Positions 44,853 to 54,093 of a stretch of 64,000 bases of DNA are shown one piece after another. Each line of letters starts with the position of its first letter. Position 1 is the stretch's first letter. The position numbers and the translations under genes were made by a program. The stretch lies in contig NZ_CANMFI010000005.1 in the NCBI RefSeq assembly GCF_947497125.1, positions 62,001 through 126,000 of the forward strand. The letters are read 5' to 3'. Origin of the DNA: an uncultured Polaribacter sp. (GTDB lineage: Bacteria > Bacteroidota > Bacteroidia > Flavobacteriales > Flavobacteriaceae). Below the pieces are notes generated by a model, which did not search any database, was not told where the DNA came from, and saw only the letters and a program-made list of their open reading frames with translations.

Positions 44853-47800
44853 ATGTAAAAATCGTGCTAAAATTGAACATTTGAACTAATAAAGCCAACG
44901 CTCAAACAGCACATTTATTTTTTTTGCCAACGCGAAAAGCCAACGCGTAAAAAAATAAAAGAGCTGTTTCTTGCCAACGCTCGGAATAATATTAAATTTG
45001 AGAAAAAACATTAAACCTATATGAGCTTATTTCAGAACTCTGTTCTAAACAAATATTTAAAAGGATTAGATTCCGAAAAAGTTAATGAAGCTTACGAAAG
45101 ATTTACAAGCCATTTCCATAATCCTACCATTCAAGAAAACATAAGGAATTCCAAAGAGGAACAATACCAAGGCGAATTTCTGATTGACCTTTTTGTAAAC
45201 GTATTCGGATATATTAAAAACCCAACGCCTGATTTTAATCTCACAACGGAATTAAAAAACATAAAAGGTTCAAAAAAGACTGATGGAGCAATTCTAAAAG
45301 GCGACAAAGCACTTGCAGTTATTGAGCTAAAAGGAACAAACACAACCGATTTAAGCAAAGTAGAAACACAAGCATTTGGATATAAAAACAACCAACCAGG
45401 TTGTAATTATGTAATTACTTCCAACTTTGAGAAATTGCGTTTTTACATTGACAATGCAGTAGATTTTGAAGAATTTAATTTATTTCAACTTACTAAAGAG
45501 CGTTTTGAAATCCTTTGTCTTTGTCTTTCGTCAGAATATCTTCTAAAAGACATTCCTAAAAAGATTAAAGATGAATCCTTAACTCAAGAGGAAAACATCA
45601 CTAAAAAATTATATAAAGATTACGCATCATTTAGAAATGAAATTTTTGATGCAATCCAAAATGAAAATCCTGAATACGATAAGCTTACTTTATTCAAGAA
45701 AACACAAAAACTACTTGACCGTTTTCTATTCATATTCTTTGCAGAAGACAGATTATTACTTCCACCTAATTCTATTCGTTCAATTGTAAACCAATGGACT
45801 GATTTAAAAGATAAATACGATGAGTATTTTCCTTTGTACGACCGATTTAAAAAGTATTTCGGTTATATGAACACAGGACATAAAGGACAACAACACGACA
45901 TTTTCGCTTACAATGGTGGACTTTTTTCACCAGACGATATTTTAGATAATATCAAAATCAATGACGATTTACTTTACAAACACACAGTTAATTTAAGCAA
46001 CTACGATTTTGAGAGCGAAGTAAGTGTAAATATACTTGGACACATCTTCGAACATTCGTTAAACGACATTGACGAAATACAAGCAGAAATACAAGGAATT
46101 TCATCTGACCAAAGTAAAACCAAACGTAAAAAAGATGGCGTTTTTTACACACCAAAATATATCACAAAATACATTGTAGATAATACTATTGGTAAACTTT
46201 GTGAAGAAAAGAAAATCGAACTTGATATACAAGAAGCAGAATACGAGAAAGAACGCAAAGGAAGACAAAAAGCAACTTTAAAAAAACTGACGCAAAAATT
46301 AGATGATTATAGAAAATGGTTATTGCAAATTACCATTTGCGACCCAGCTTGTGGAAGTGGTGCCTTTTTAAATCAAGCGTTAGAATTTCTAATTGCAGAA
46401 CATCAATACATTGACGAATTACAAGCCAAATTGTTTGGAGATGCATTAATTTTGAGTGAAGTTGAGAATGCGATTTTGGAAAATAATATTTACGGTTTAG
46501 ATATAAATGAGGAAAGTGTTGATATTGCTAAACTTTCACTTTGGTTGAGAACTGCACAAAAAGGCAGAAAATTGACCTCATTAAATAGCAATATCAAACC
46601 CGGAAATAGCTTAATCGATGACCCAAGTGTTGCAGGCAAAAAAGCATTTAATTGGCGAGAAGAATTTCCAAAAGTTTTTGCTAAAGGTGGTTTTGATGTT
46701 GTAATAGGAAATCCGCCATATGTTTTCACAAGAACAGGAGAATTTATGGAAGAATCCAAAAACTATATTTTAGACTATGTTCTTGAAAACTCAATCTCTA
46801 CAACTTCAAAAGGTTTAAATATTCAGAAAGGCAAAATAAATCTGTTTGCAATTTTTATTATAAAATCAATTGAAATCCTTAATAAAAACGGTTACCAGAG
46901 TTTTATAATTCCAAATAATATTTTAAGAGCTACGCCTTATGAAGCCATAAGAAAATTTCTTCTTGAAAAATCTACTATCAATGAAATTGTTGATTTAGGT
47001 AAGGGAGTTTTTTCAGACGCAACAGTTTCTACAGTTATAATGTCACACTCTCATTTTCGAGAAAACGCCAAAATTAACATTACAAAAAATGTAAAAGATT
47101 TAGTTTCTAAAAATTGTGAATATTCAAAAGTACCTCAATCATTTTTCTTGAAAAATGAGCAATATGTTTTAAATATACTTGTAAACGCAGAGGATATTGA
47201 AATAATTGATAAAATAGAAAAGGTTGAAAGTAAACTCGGAGACTTTTTTAAATTCATCTCACCTGGAATAGATGGCGACAAAAATAAATATGTTGCAAAG
47301 TCTAAATTAAATGACAAATACAAACCCTTATTATACGGTAAATCATTTACCAGATACAGAATACGAGAAACCAATGATTATATATTGTACGATAGAGAGC
47401 TTCTAAATCGAGCAAGAAAAGAAGAAATATATTTAAGCGATAAAATAATAATACAAAGAATTAGTGGTGGCTTAATGCCATTAACAGGCACTATTGACAG
47501 AAACCAATATTATACTTTTAATTCTGTAAATAATTTAGTCCCTAAAAAAAATTATAAAGAGAGTTTAAGTTATTTTCTTGCTTTATTAAACTCAAAATTG
47601 ATAAATTGGTATTACGCTATTAAATTTTCAAATCGCTCAAACTTAACTGTCAATATTTCAAAAACTTTTCTTGAAATTCTTCCTATTAAGTTAAGTTCAG
47701 ATGAGTTGTTATTGAAAAAATTCAAAACTATGGTTGACAACCTATTGGAGATTAACAAAGACTTTCAAAAAATATTAAGTAGTTCAATAAACTTAATTGA

Positions 47801-48394
47801 GACCAAATACGACAACATTGAAAACAACAGAAAAATAAATGCTTGGTATAAGTTAGAATTTAAAGATTTTATATCTGAATTAAGTAAAAATTCAGTTTCT
47901 CTCACAATTAGCGAAGAAGCTGAATGGATGGAATATTTTAACGAGCAAAAACAAAAAGCGGAAAAATTAAAAACAGAGATAGACAAAACCGAATATGAAT
48001 TAGACCAAATGGTTTATGAATTGTATGGACTGACGGAAGACGAAATTAAAATAGTTGAAGAAGCCACAGCTTAAGCCATACACATTTGCAATTCGCTTCA
48101 GCCAACACACAAGCCCAAAATTGCAAAAGAGTATGTCTTGCCAACGCTCACATTTGAACTAAATAACAAACATCGAAAAACCAAGCAGAACGCAAAACAC
48201 TACACACAACAACGTGTATAAAACATAGCTATTATAAGCTTTCCAAGAGGTTTTTGTATATTTACAAAGTACGCCAAATTTTTTATTTGGTTATATTTAG
48301 AAAAGAAAATTAAACATAAAAATAAAAAATTCGGCTCGTGCTAAATCCGAAAAGTTAGCGACTATTTATACGCTACGTTTCATACACAAGACCG
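44844..48394 (+). mobile_element. Cassette C3 (type IIG restriction-modification)
   Basis: 3551-bp cassette, very large for an integron cassette. It starts TTGTGTGTAATG and ends with TACACACAAC before its attC arm. The first 137 bp and last ~320 bp resemble those of C9 closely, although the cargo differs. The 5' flank (44844-44980) holds several TTGCCAACGC copies and an inverted repeat, AAACAGCACATTTATTTT at 44904 against AAAATAAAAGAGCTGTTT ending at 44969. Confidence 0.85.
45021..48074 (+). CDS. Type IIG (Eco57I-like) restriction-modification enzyme
   Basis: 1017-aa single-chain restriction enzyme and adenine methyltransferase. The nuclease core at residues ~87-103 has D...ELK (DGAILKGDKALAVIELKG). 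Methyltransferase motif I, DPACGSGAFLNQ, is near residue 441 and the catalytic NPPY is in GNPPYVFTR near 565, so N6-adenine methylation is expected. The C-terminal ~350 residues form the target-recognition domain (TRISGGLMPLTGTI-like strands, then LLNSKLINWYYAIKF). It is complete, with no frameshift, and probably defends against foreign DNA. As a lone cassette gene it would also protect against its own loss if a solitary nuclease remained (inference). Confidence 0.93.
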   Translation: MSLFQNSVLNKYLKGLDSEKVNEAYERFTSHFHNPTIQENIRNSKEEQYQGEFLIDLFVNVFGYIKNPTPDFNLTTELKNIKGSKKTDGAILKGDKALAVIELKGTNTTDLSKVETQAFGYKNNQPGCNYVITSNFEKLRFYIDNAVDFEEFNLFQLTKERFEILCLCLSSEYLLKDIPKKIKDESLTQEENITKKLYKDYASFRNEIFDAIQNENPEYDKLTLFKKTQKLLDRFLFIFFAEDRLLLPPNSIRSIVNQWTDLKDKYDEYFPLYDRFKKYFGYMNTGHKGQQHDIFAYNGGLFSPDDILDNIKINDDLLYKHTVNLSNYDFESEVSVNILGHIFEHSLNDIDEIQAEIQGISSDQSKTKRKKDGVFYTPKYITKYIVDNTIGKLCEEKKIELDIQEAEYEKERKGRQKATLKKLTQKLDDYRKWLLQITICDPACGSGAFLNQALEFLIAEHQYIDELQAKLFGDALILSEVENAILENNIYGLDINEESVDIAKLSLWLRTAQKGRKLTSLNSNIKPGNSLIDDPSVAGKKAFNWREEFPKVFAKGGFDVVIGNPPYVFTRTGEFMEESKNYILDYVLENSISTTSKGLNIQKGKINLFAIFIIKSIEILNKNGYQSFIIPNNILRATPYEAIRKFLLEKSTINEIVDLGKGVFSDATVSTVIMSHSHFRENAKINITKNVKDLVSKNCEYSKVPQSFFLKNEQYVLNILVNAEDIEIIDKIEKVESKLGDFFKFISPGIDGDKNKYVAKSKLNDKYKPLLYGKSFTRYRIRETNDYILYDRELLNRARKEEIYLSDKIIIQRISGGLMPLTGTIDRNQYYTFNSVNNLVPKKNYKESLSYFLALLNSKLINWYYAIKFSNRSNLTVNISKTFLEILPIKLSSDELLLKKFKTMVDNLLEINKDFQKILSSSINLIETKYDNIENNRKINAWYKLEFKDFISELSKNSVSLTISEEAEWMEYFNEQKQKAEKLKTEIDKTEYELDQMVYELYGLTEDEIKIVEEATA

Positions 48395-48403
48395 TTAACC
48401 GCT
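48201..48403 (+). repeat. attC-like site 3, long form (C3/C4 junction)
   Basis: 203 bp. L-box arms GTGTATAAAACATAGC / GCTACGTTTCATACAC, with the same two A/C mismatch positions as in other sites. The central part is longer than usual and contains GCCAAATTTTTTATTTGG and TCGGCTCGTGCTAAATCCGA. Crossover G is 48394. Confidence 0.85.
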
Positions 48404-48910
48404 ATTTAAGCACAGAAACGCAGAGAAGATTACGTTCTCAAAATAAGTGATTTTTGGGGTGTGAAAATCCTCGATATATTTGATAATTGAAACTCGGAAT
48501 TTTGAACTGAATTTTGAAACTTGCCGAACCTTACGTGAAAACTCAGTTTGTCCGATAATTGAAACTCGGAATTTTGAACTGAATATTAGAACTTACCGAA
48601 AGTCGCGTGAAAATTACAGCGTGAAAAACTCAGCTTGTCTGAATTTTAGAACTTGAATATAATAAAGTAAATTAAAAACTATTTTGAACGAAAAAAATGG
48701 TTAAATTTATCAATAAAAACAGCGGTTAACACCGTATATAGCAAATGGGGCTTTTAGGCAAAATCCAAAAGTTTGTGCTTGTCCCGAAAATCGCCAAATT
48801 TTTTATTTGGCTTTAAAGTAAAATAAGATAAAGCAAAATAAAAAATTTGGCTAAGTGAAAGCCCGAAAGAAAAACACTTCCTTCTGCCCCACTTGCCATA
48901 TACAAGACCG
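48395..48910 (+). mobile_element. Cassette C4, no protein-coding ORF
   Basis: 516 bp starting TTAACCGCTATT, ending AGCGGTTAAC before its attC arm. No credible ORF on either strand. Inside is a tandem duplication of about 72 bp: copies begin at 48482 and 48554 with GATAATTGAAACTCGG, each containing CGGAATTTTGAACTGAAT and ending near CTCAG(T/C)TTGTC. It may encode an RNA or regulatory element, or be a decayed cassette. Confidence 0.8.
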
Positions 48911-48919
48911 TTACCACCA
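48721..48919 (+). repeat. attC-like site 4, long form (C4/C5 junction)
   Basis: 199 bp. The L box is extended and different: GTATATAGCAAATGGGGC / GCCCCACTTGCCATATAC, yet both arms change together and keep the two A/C mismatches. The centre has GCCAAATTTTTTATTTGGC. Crossover G is 48910. Confidence 0.85.
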
Positions 48920-49704
48920 ATTTGAATGAATCGCATTTTAAAAAACATATTAATAATTCTAACAGTTGGAATATTCCAAAATATACTTGCGCAGGAAACG
49001 AAAGTTGGAAAAGTGACAGTTGTAAAATACAGAGATACTAACGACAAATTCACGGAATCGACAACTGACTCTACTCTAGCGTATTTGAATAAAAGAGAAC
49101 ACAATATTTTAATTACAAATAAGAAAGACACTATACGACTGAAAACTAACTCTCGTGGAATTTTTGAAATCCCAAAAAGATATTTTACTTATTGTAGTAT
49201 AACTGTAAATCCTAAAACAAAAGACTTACGAGAAGAATTTTTGTTTATGGAAGGTCTTGGGATAAAAGATAGTCTCGAATTTGAAATTTATGATTATCAT
49301 ATTTCAAATAAAATCGATTCGACAAAAGCACCTGAATTCTATACTAAATTCAACACTAAAAAGGCTGAACAGGACTTTTATGCTGGAAAAAAAAGATACT
49401 TACTTGGAAATGGAATTGAATACTCGAATAAATTTATTGAACAATTGGAATTAAAATCTAAAGAATATCGATTTGAAATTGAGTATCCCGAAAAAATGTA
49501 TGGAATTTTGGAAGAACATCGAATTCTATATAGATATAACGACCGAATGAAAGAATTGCTCGGAATAAAAAACTGGTGGTAACACCGTGTATAATTAATT
49601 GCTTGGTTTTGGGCATTTTCCGAAAATCTTCGCAGATTTTCAAGTCAGTAAATATTTAGTAACTTTAGTGCTTGAGAGCAAGCAACTAATCATACACAAG
49701 AACG
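48911..49704 (+). mobile_element. Cassette C5 (duplicate of C1)
   Basis: Same 794-bp unit as C1 at an offset of exactly 6075 bp. The shared stretch begins at the crossover G (48910) and ends within GTTGGC at 49704-49709. The two copies have different left and right neighbours, so the duplication was cassette-precise, as site-specific recombination would give. Confidence 0.9.
48926..49582 (+). CDS. Exported protein of unknown function (cassette C5, copy of C1 protein)
   Basis: 218-aa protein identical to that at 42851-43507, including the signal peptide ending ILAQ. See that entry for sequence features. Its presence in both first and fifth position means two expressed copies are possible, the first driven by the candidate promoter at 42813. 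The gene again begins 15 bp into its cassette. Confidence 0.8.
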   Translation: MNRILKNILIILTVGIFQNILAQETKVGKVTVVKYRDTNDKFTESTTDSTLAYLNKREHNILITNKKDTIRLKTNSRGIFEIPKRYFTYCSITVNPKTKDLREEFLFMEGLGIKDSLEFEIYDYHISNKIDSTKAPEFYTKFNTKKAEQDFYAGKKRYLLGNGIEYSNKFIEQLELKSKEYRFEIEYPEKMYGILEEHRILYRYNDRMKELLGIKNWW

Positions 49705-49713
49705 TTGGCAAAC
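49574..49713 (+). repeat. attC-like site 5 (C5/C6 junction)
   Basis: 140 bp, same sequence as site 1 up to GTTGGC; only the right outer arm differs (GTTGGCAAAC from C6). Crossover G is 49704. Confidence 0.85.
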
Positions 49714-50434
49714 AGTTAAAAACTGAATACGAATGAAAATTTCAGAAGAAAAATTATATAAATATTTAGAAATTATTTTATTAGAATCTGAAATTACAGA
49801 GCCTAATAGCTCTATGAATATTTTACACGAAAAATATCTGAATCCAATAACAGAATCAGAAAGAGAAGAGTACTTTAACATTACTAGCGGCATTGTATTA
49901 TTAGGTGTGAAACTTGGATATTTTAAATATTTATCAAAAGAAACAGATTGGTATGAATTGACTGAAAAAGGCATAAAAGCAAAAGAAAAAGGTGGGCATT
50001 TTAAATATTTAGACTTCATAGAAACAAAGGAATTAGAAAAAGTTAAGCCGACAATTATTGCCGAAAATTATATTGGTGGAAATAATCACGGAATTCAATC
50101 ATCACGAAGTGCTTTTGATAACCCCGAAATACATAAACAAAGTAAAATAACAGAAACTAAACCTCCTAAAAGGTCTTTTCTAGAAATTACTTCTTGGGTA
50201 ATTGGTGCGGTTGCAGCTATAATTGCTATATATGAATTCATAATTAAAAAGTTATAATATACTTTCACTTAATATCGGTGTGAAAGTTAGACCGAATAAA
50301 AACCGATTTGCCAACACCGTGTATAATTAATTGCTGGGTTTGGGTATTTCCCGAAAATCCTCGCAGATATTCAAGTCAGTAATATTTAGTAACTTTAGTG
50401 CTTGAGAGCAAGCAACTAATCATACACAAGAACG
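49705..50434 (+). mobile_element. Cassette C6
   Basis: 730-bp cassette starting TTGGCAAAC and ending with TTTGCCAAC before its attC arm (9-nt self-complementary pair counting G). One ORF, with a lead of 28 bp. Confidence 0.85.
49733..50257 (+). CDS. Winged-helix-like protein with C-terminal membrane anchor
   Basis: 174 aa. Residues ~1-95 look like a winged-helix-type fold (LGVKLGYFKYLSKETDWYEL followed by TEKGIKAKEKGGHFKYL, the typical wing and recognition-like end of DUF-type wHTH modules). A polar linker with NYIGGNNHGIQSSRSAF follows, then a single C-terminal membrane helix (SWVIGAVAAIIAIYEFII), so it is a tail-anchored protein. No family name can be given with certainty. The middle motif resembles linkers in cassette- or phage-borne membrane proteins. 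Confidence 0.72.
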   Translation: MKISEEKLYKYLEIILLESEITEPNSSMNILHEKYLNPITESEREEYFNITSGIVLLGVKLGYFKYLSKETDWYELTEKGIKAKEKGGHFKYLDFIETKELEKVKPTIIAENYIGGNNHGIQSSRSAFDNPEIHKQSKITETKPPKRSFLEITSWVIGAVAAIIAIYEFIIKKL

Positions 50435-50442
50435 TTGTAAAA
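50307..50442 (+). repeat. attC-like site 6 (C6/C7 junction)
   Basis: 136 bp, a diverged relative of site 1: same L box GTGTATAATTAATTGC / GCAACTAATCATACAC, small changes in the centre. Crossover G is 50434. Confidence 0.85.
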
Positions 50443-50871
50443 AACTGTACTCAGCAAACTCGGGAGAAAATAGTTGAACAAAATTCTTGAATTTAAAAAC
50501 AGTTATTTTAAACACTCTCTCGCTCGTGGAGTTTTGCAAAATGAATTAGATAAAAAAGGGTTTAAGAAAATCGGAGAAATTACTCAAACGGAAAACATAA
50601 ATTGCGGAATTATCACTCAAACGTGAATTTATCAGTTTACTCAAAAGATCAAAATGCGGAATTAAAATCTTTGCGGAATCTACTCGTAAAATCTTAAAAC
50701 AGAAAATTGAAAAAACAGAATAAAAAATAAAAAAACAGCTATTTTACAACAACGTGTATAAAAAATTGCTAAATTTAGCTTAATCAAAAGTCAGTGCTTT
50801 TTTGCAAACAACAATTTTCCTGCGGAAAATAGCCGTTTGCTTTAAACGCAACTTTCTATAACACAAACACG
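50435..50871 (+). mobile_element. Cassette C7, no convincing ORF
   Basis: 437 bp starting TTGTAAAAAACTG and ending TTTTACAAC before its attC arm. The only possible reading frame is 49 codons from a TTG at about 50474 (NSYFKHSLARG...). It contains the shared text CACTCTCTCGCT and scattered GCGGAATT copies found also in C8, C13 and C18, so it belongs to a family of small, probably non-coding cassettes. Confidence 0.72.
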
Positions 50872-50880
50872 TTGCAAGTA
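50742..50880 (+). repeat. attC-like site 7 (C7/C8 junction)
   Basis: 139 bp. L-box arms GTGTATAAAAAATTGC and GCAACTTTCTATAACAC (one extra base on the right). The inner hairpin is GCAAAC...AATTTTCC / GGAAAAT...GTTTGC. Crossover G is 50871. Confidence 0.82.
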
Positions 50881-51315
50881 ATAGCGGAAAACACTCAGAC
50901 TGAAAAAAAATTGCGGTTTTAAACTCTTGAATTAACTGTTTCTAAATTTGGAGAAATTCGTGAAAAATGAGACACTCTCTCGCTAATGAAAATTTTATCA
51001 AAATGCGGAATTTCCAATATTGTGGAATTGAGCTGCATTCGGAATTGAGCAAGTTGGCGGAATTATCTCTCAAGCGAAAAAATGTAACTGTATTGCCTAA
51101 GTTTGCGGAATTAATCAGGTTTACGGAATTGAAAGCTATTAGATTAATATGAAAAACAAAGAATATAATGGGTGAAAAAACTACTACTTGCAACAACGTG
51201 TATAAAAAATTGCTATATTAGTCTTAAACTAAAACTAATTGCTTTTTTATGTACTACTGATTTTCCGTTGGAAAATCCTCGCACATAAAACAGCAACTTT
51301 CTATACACAAATACG
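50872..51315 (+). mobile_element. Cassette C8, probably non-coding (homologue of C18)
   Basis: 444 bp starting TTGCAAGTAATAG and ending TACTTGCAAC before its attC arm. A 61-codon frame exists at 50967-51152 (MRHSLANENFIKM...), but the homologous cassette C18 has a stop at codon 22 of that frame, so it is unlikely to be a protein. Many GCGGAATT/CGGAATTGAG repeats run through it. A conserved RNA or structural role is possible. Confidence 0.75.
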
Positions 51316-51324
51316 TTGTGCATA
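51185..51324 (+). repeat. attC-like site 8 (C8/C9 junction)
   Basis: 140 bp. L-box arms GTGTATAAAAAATTGC / GCAACTTTCTATACAC; inner hairpin ATTTTCC GTT GGAAAAT. Crossover G is 51315. Confidence 0.83.
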
Positions 51325-51493
51325 ATGCGGAAATCGTGCTAAAATTGAACATTTGAACTAAAAACGCCAACGCACAAACAGCACATTTATTTTTTGCCAA
51401 CGCTCGAAAAGCCAACGCTTAAAAAAATAAAAGAGCTGTTTTTTGCCAACGCGCAACAACAAACCTAACAACCGAAAAAATGATAAACCAACT

Positions 51494-51512
51494 TTGCAAC
51501 ACCATTGCATTG
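51494..51512 (+). promoter_or_regulatory. Candidate Fur-family operator 1
   Basis: TTGCAACACCATTGCATTG, with the inverted core TGCAA-N5-TTGCA. It ends 9 bp before the -7 element (51522-51529), covering the -33 region, so a bound repressor would block the promoter. A close copy lies at 54511-54529, next to the Fur-family gene, which supports autoregulation. Confidence 0.55.
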
Positions 51513-51521
51513 AAAAGTTTT

Positions 51522-51529
51522 TATCTTTG
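51522..51529 (+). promoter_or_regulatory. Promoter -7 element of the C9 operon
   Basis: TATCTTTG (TAnnTTTG) ends five bases before the ATG at 51535; the transcript would be leaderless or nearly so. Confidence 0.6.
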
Positions 51530-51534
51530 TACCA

Positions 51535-51852
51535 ATGAAATTTATTACAATCATATTATCGCTAATAATACTTTTTTTGTCAATCAAACCTTGTTCTGAT
51601 GGAAATAATACTGAAGACCAACACCAAGACGAAATAAGTGCTGAACACAATCATCAAAATGATAGCGATGATACTTGTCCAATAACTTGTATTTGTAATT
51701 GTTGCGGAATAGCAATCACATACCAACCACTTCAAATTTTCGAATTAGGTATTAACAACTCAATTTCTACAGAAATAATATTTGTTTACCAATCAATTTA
51801 CAGATTTGATTATCATTCAAATGTTTGGCAACCGCCACAATTGATAAGCTAA
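51535..51852 (+). CDS. DUF6660-like small Cys/His-rich exported protein
   Basis: 105 aa. N-terminal hydrophobic signal/anchor (MKFITIILSLIILFLS), then an acidic His-rich stretch (EDQHQDEISAEHNHQND) and a cysteine cluster (DDTCPITCICNCCGIAIT). These residues suggest binding of a transition metal. Proteins of this type (DUF6660) regularly precede TonB receptor genes in Bacteroidota. Start at the ATG placed directly behind the promoter element; the receptor gene follows after 51 bp. Confidence 0.78.
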   Translation: MKFITIILSLIILFLSIKPCSDGNNTEDQHQDEISAEHNHQNDSDDTCPITCICNCCGIAITYQPLQIFELGINNSISTEIIFVYQSIYRFDYHSNVWQPPQLIS

Positions 51853-51903
51853 TTTAAAGACGTAAACGTCAAAAAAATTTAGTTAATCAATTTTACATTT
51901 TCA

Positions 51904-54087
51904 ATGAATAAATACATATTGAGCACAATGCTCACAATTATAATGTGCTTTTTTGCCAAAGCACAAACATCTGATATACAAATAAAAGTAGTTTCAGAAT
52001 CTGAAAACGAGCCATTATTAGGAGCAACAGTCTATTTTGAAGTTTTAGAAAAAGGAGCTGTAACCGATTTTGACGGAATTGCAACTTTTACCGAAATTCC
52101 AAACGGAGAACACAATATCATAATTTCTTATTTAGGTTTTGAAACCTTAAAAACGACTATTCAAATCCCAAGTAATGCAGACTTAATTTTCAAATTAAAA
52201 AGTGGAGGAAACGAATTGGACGAAGTTGTTTTGCAATCTTCAAGAAGTACAAGAACTGTAAAGAAAATCCCAACAAGAATTGAATTTATTGGAGTTGAGG
52301 AATTAGGCGAAAAAGCAATTATGAATCCAACCAATATTTCAATGGTACTTCGAGAAAGTACAGGAATTCAAATGCAACAAACCTCTTTAAGTAGTGGAAA
52401 TACAAACATTAGAATACAAGGTCTTGATGGTCGTTACACACAACTTTTAAGAGACGGATTTCCACTTTATGGAGGTTTTTCAAGTGGTTTGAGTATTCTA
52501 CAAATCCCACCTTTAGATTTGCAACAATTTGAAATCATTAAAGGAAGTTCTTCAACACTTTATGGTGGTGGAGCAATTGCAGGTTTAATAAATATGGTTT
52601 CAAAAACACCTGACGAAGAACCTGCTTTAGACATTATGTTAACGCAAACACAAGCTTTGGGAAGTACTGCAAACGTATTTTACAGTAAAAGGAATGAAAA
52701 ATTTGGTGTTTCACTTTATGGTTCAGGTCATTATCAAAAAGCTTACGACCCAGAAGATGATGGTTTTAGTAATTTACCAAAAACAAAATCTATTTCATTT
52801 AACCCAAAATTCTTTTATTATCCATCTGACAAAACTACGTTTTGGTTTGGTTTAAACGGAACATACGATGACAGAATTGGTGGAGACATCACCAAAATAG
52901 AAAGTGGCGAAAATGGAATTCATCAATATACAGAGGAGAACATTTCAAAAAGATTAAGTAGTCAAGCAGTTTACAAAACTCAAATAGATTCTATTAGTTC
53001 TTTGAACATTAAAAATAGTGTATCATTTTTCGATAGAAATTTAACGATTCCCGATTTCAATTTTGATGGTAAACAAACAAACACATTTACAGAAATAACT
53101 TATCAAAGAGAAACTTCAAAAACAGATTGGATTTTTGGAGCAAATTTGTATACATCAAACTTTGATGAAAATGATACTGCAACTTTACAACGTGACCAAA
53201 AAGACATCACTTATGGAATGTTTGCCAACAATATTTATGACCTTTCCGATAATTGGATTTTAGAAACTGGATTGAGAGCAGATTACAATACTGATTTTGG
53301 CTTTTTCCCACTTCCAAAAATTTCATTGCTTTATAAAAATGACAGCGGATTTTCGAGTAGAATTGGTGGTGGTTTAGGTTACAAGATTCCAGATATTTTT
53401 ACAGAAGAGGCTGAATTTATCAATTTTGAAAATGTACTTGGCATTGATAAATCTTCATTAAAAGCAGAACGTTCTTATGGTGTAAATCTTGATTTCAATT
53501 ATCAAACACGTTTATTTGAAACCATTGGTTTTTCAATTAATCAACTCTTTTATGTTACAGCAATTAACAACGGATTGTTATTAAATAGTACAAATAACGG
53601 TTTGTTTGCATTTGAAAATGCAACTAACGAAATTTTAAGCAAAGGAGCAGAAACAAATATTAAGTTTACTTATAAAGATTTTAGATGGTTTTTAAATTAT
53701 GCTCTTATAGATACAAAATTGAACTATTTGGCAGGAAATCCACAAAAACCACTAACCGCAAAACACAATGCAGGAAGTGTATTAATGTACGAATCTGATA
53801 AATGGCGAATTGGTTACGAGACTTTCTATACAGGAAAACAGTTTTTATCAAACGGAACAGAAACCACAGATTTTGTAACTATGGGTTTACTTTTAATGAA
53901 AAATTTTAAATTTGGTAGTGCTTTTGTGAATTTTGAAAATTTCACAGACAGACGACAAAGTAGGTTTTCGCCTTTGGTTTTGCCACCACACGAAAACCCA
54001 GAATTTCCAGAAATTTATGCACCAACAGACGGATTTATTTTTAGCGTAGGAATTATTATTAAACCATTTGGCAATGAAGAACATTAA
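51904..54087 (+). CDS. TonB-dependent receptor with carboxypeptidase-regulatory domain
   Basis: 727-aa outer-membrane receptor for uptake energised by TonB. The signal peptide ends FAKAQ; residues ~22-100 form the CarboxypepD_reg-like domain (ESENEPLLGATVYFEVLEKG); the plug contains NISMVLRESTGIQMQQTS and GLDGRYTQLLRDGFPLYGG; a 22-strand barrel follows, with an aromatic-rich end. The neighbours (Fur regulator, metal-binding small protein) point to a metal chelate such as iron, zinc or copper as substrate. No defect is visible. Length is typical. Confidence 0.92.
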   Translation: MNKYILSTMLTIIMCFFAKAQTSDIQIKVVSESENEPLLGATVYFEVLEKGAVTDFDGIATFTEIPNGEHNIIISYLGFETLKTTIQIPSNADLIFKLKSGGNELDEVVLQSSRSTRTVKKIPTRIEFIGVEELGEKAIMNPTNISMVLRESTGIQMQQTSLSSGNTNIRIQGLDGRYTQLLRDGFPLYGGFSSGLSILQIPPLDLQQFEIIKGSSSTLYGGGAIAGLINMVSKTPDEEPALDIMLTQTQALGSTANVFYSKRNEKFGVSLYGSGHYQKAYDPEDDGFSNLPKTKSISFNPKFFYYPSDKTTFWFGLNGTYDDRIGGDITKIESGENGIHQYTEENISKRLSSQAVYKTQIDSISSLNIKNSVSFFDRNLTIPDFNFDGKQTNTFTEITYQRETSKTDWIFGANLYTSNFDENDTATLQRDQKDITYGMFANNIYDLSDNWILETGLRADYNTDFGFFPLPKISLLYKNDSGFSSRIGGGLGYKIPDIFTEEAEFINFENVLGIDKSSLKAERSYGVNLDFNYQTRLFETIGFSINQLFYVTAINNGLLLNSTNNGLFAFENATNEILSKGAETNIKFTYKDFRWFLNYALIDTKLNYLAGNPQKPLTAKHNAGSVLMYESDKWRIGYETFYTGKQFLSNGTETTDFVTMGLLLMKNFKFGSAFVNFENFTDRRQSRFSPLVLPPHENPEFPEIYAPTDGFIFSVGIIIKPFGNEEH

Positions 54088-54093
54088 AAAATT

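Noticed and set aside
50967..51152. 61-codon ORF in cassette C8
   Set aside because: The homologous cassette C18 has a stop at codon 22 of the same frame, so selection on a protein is not supported.
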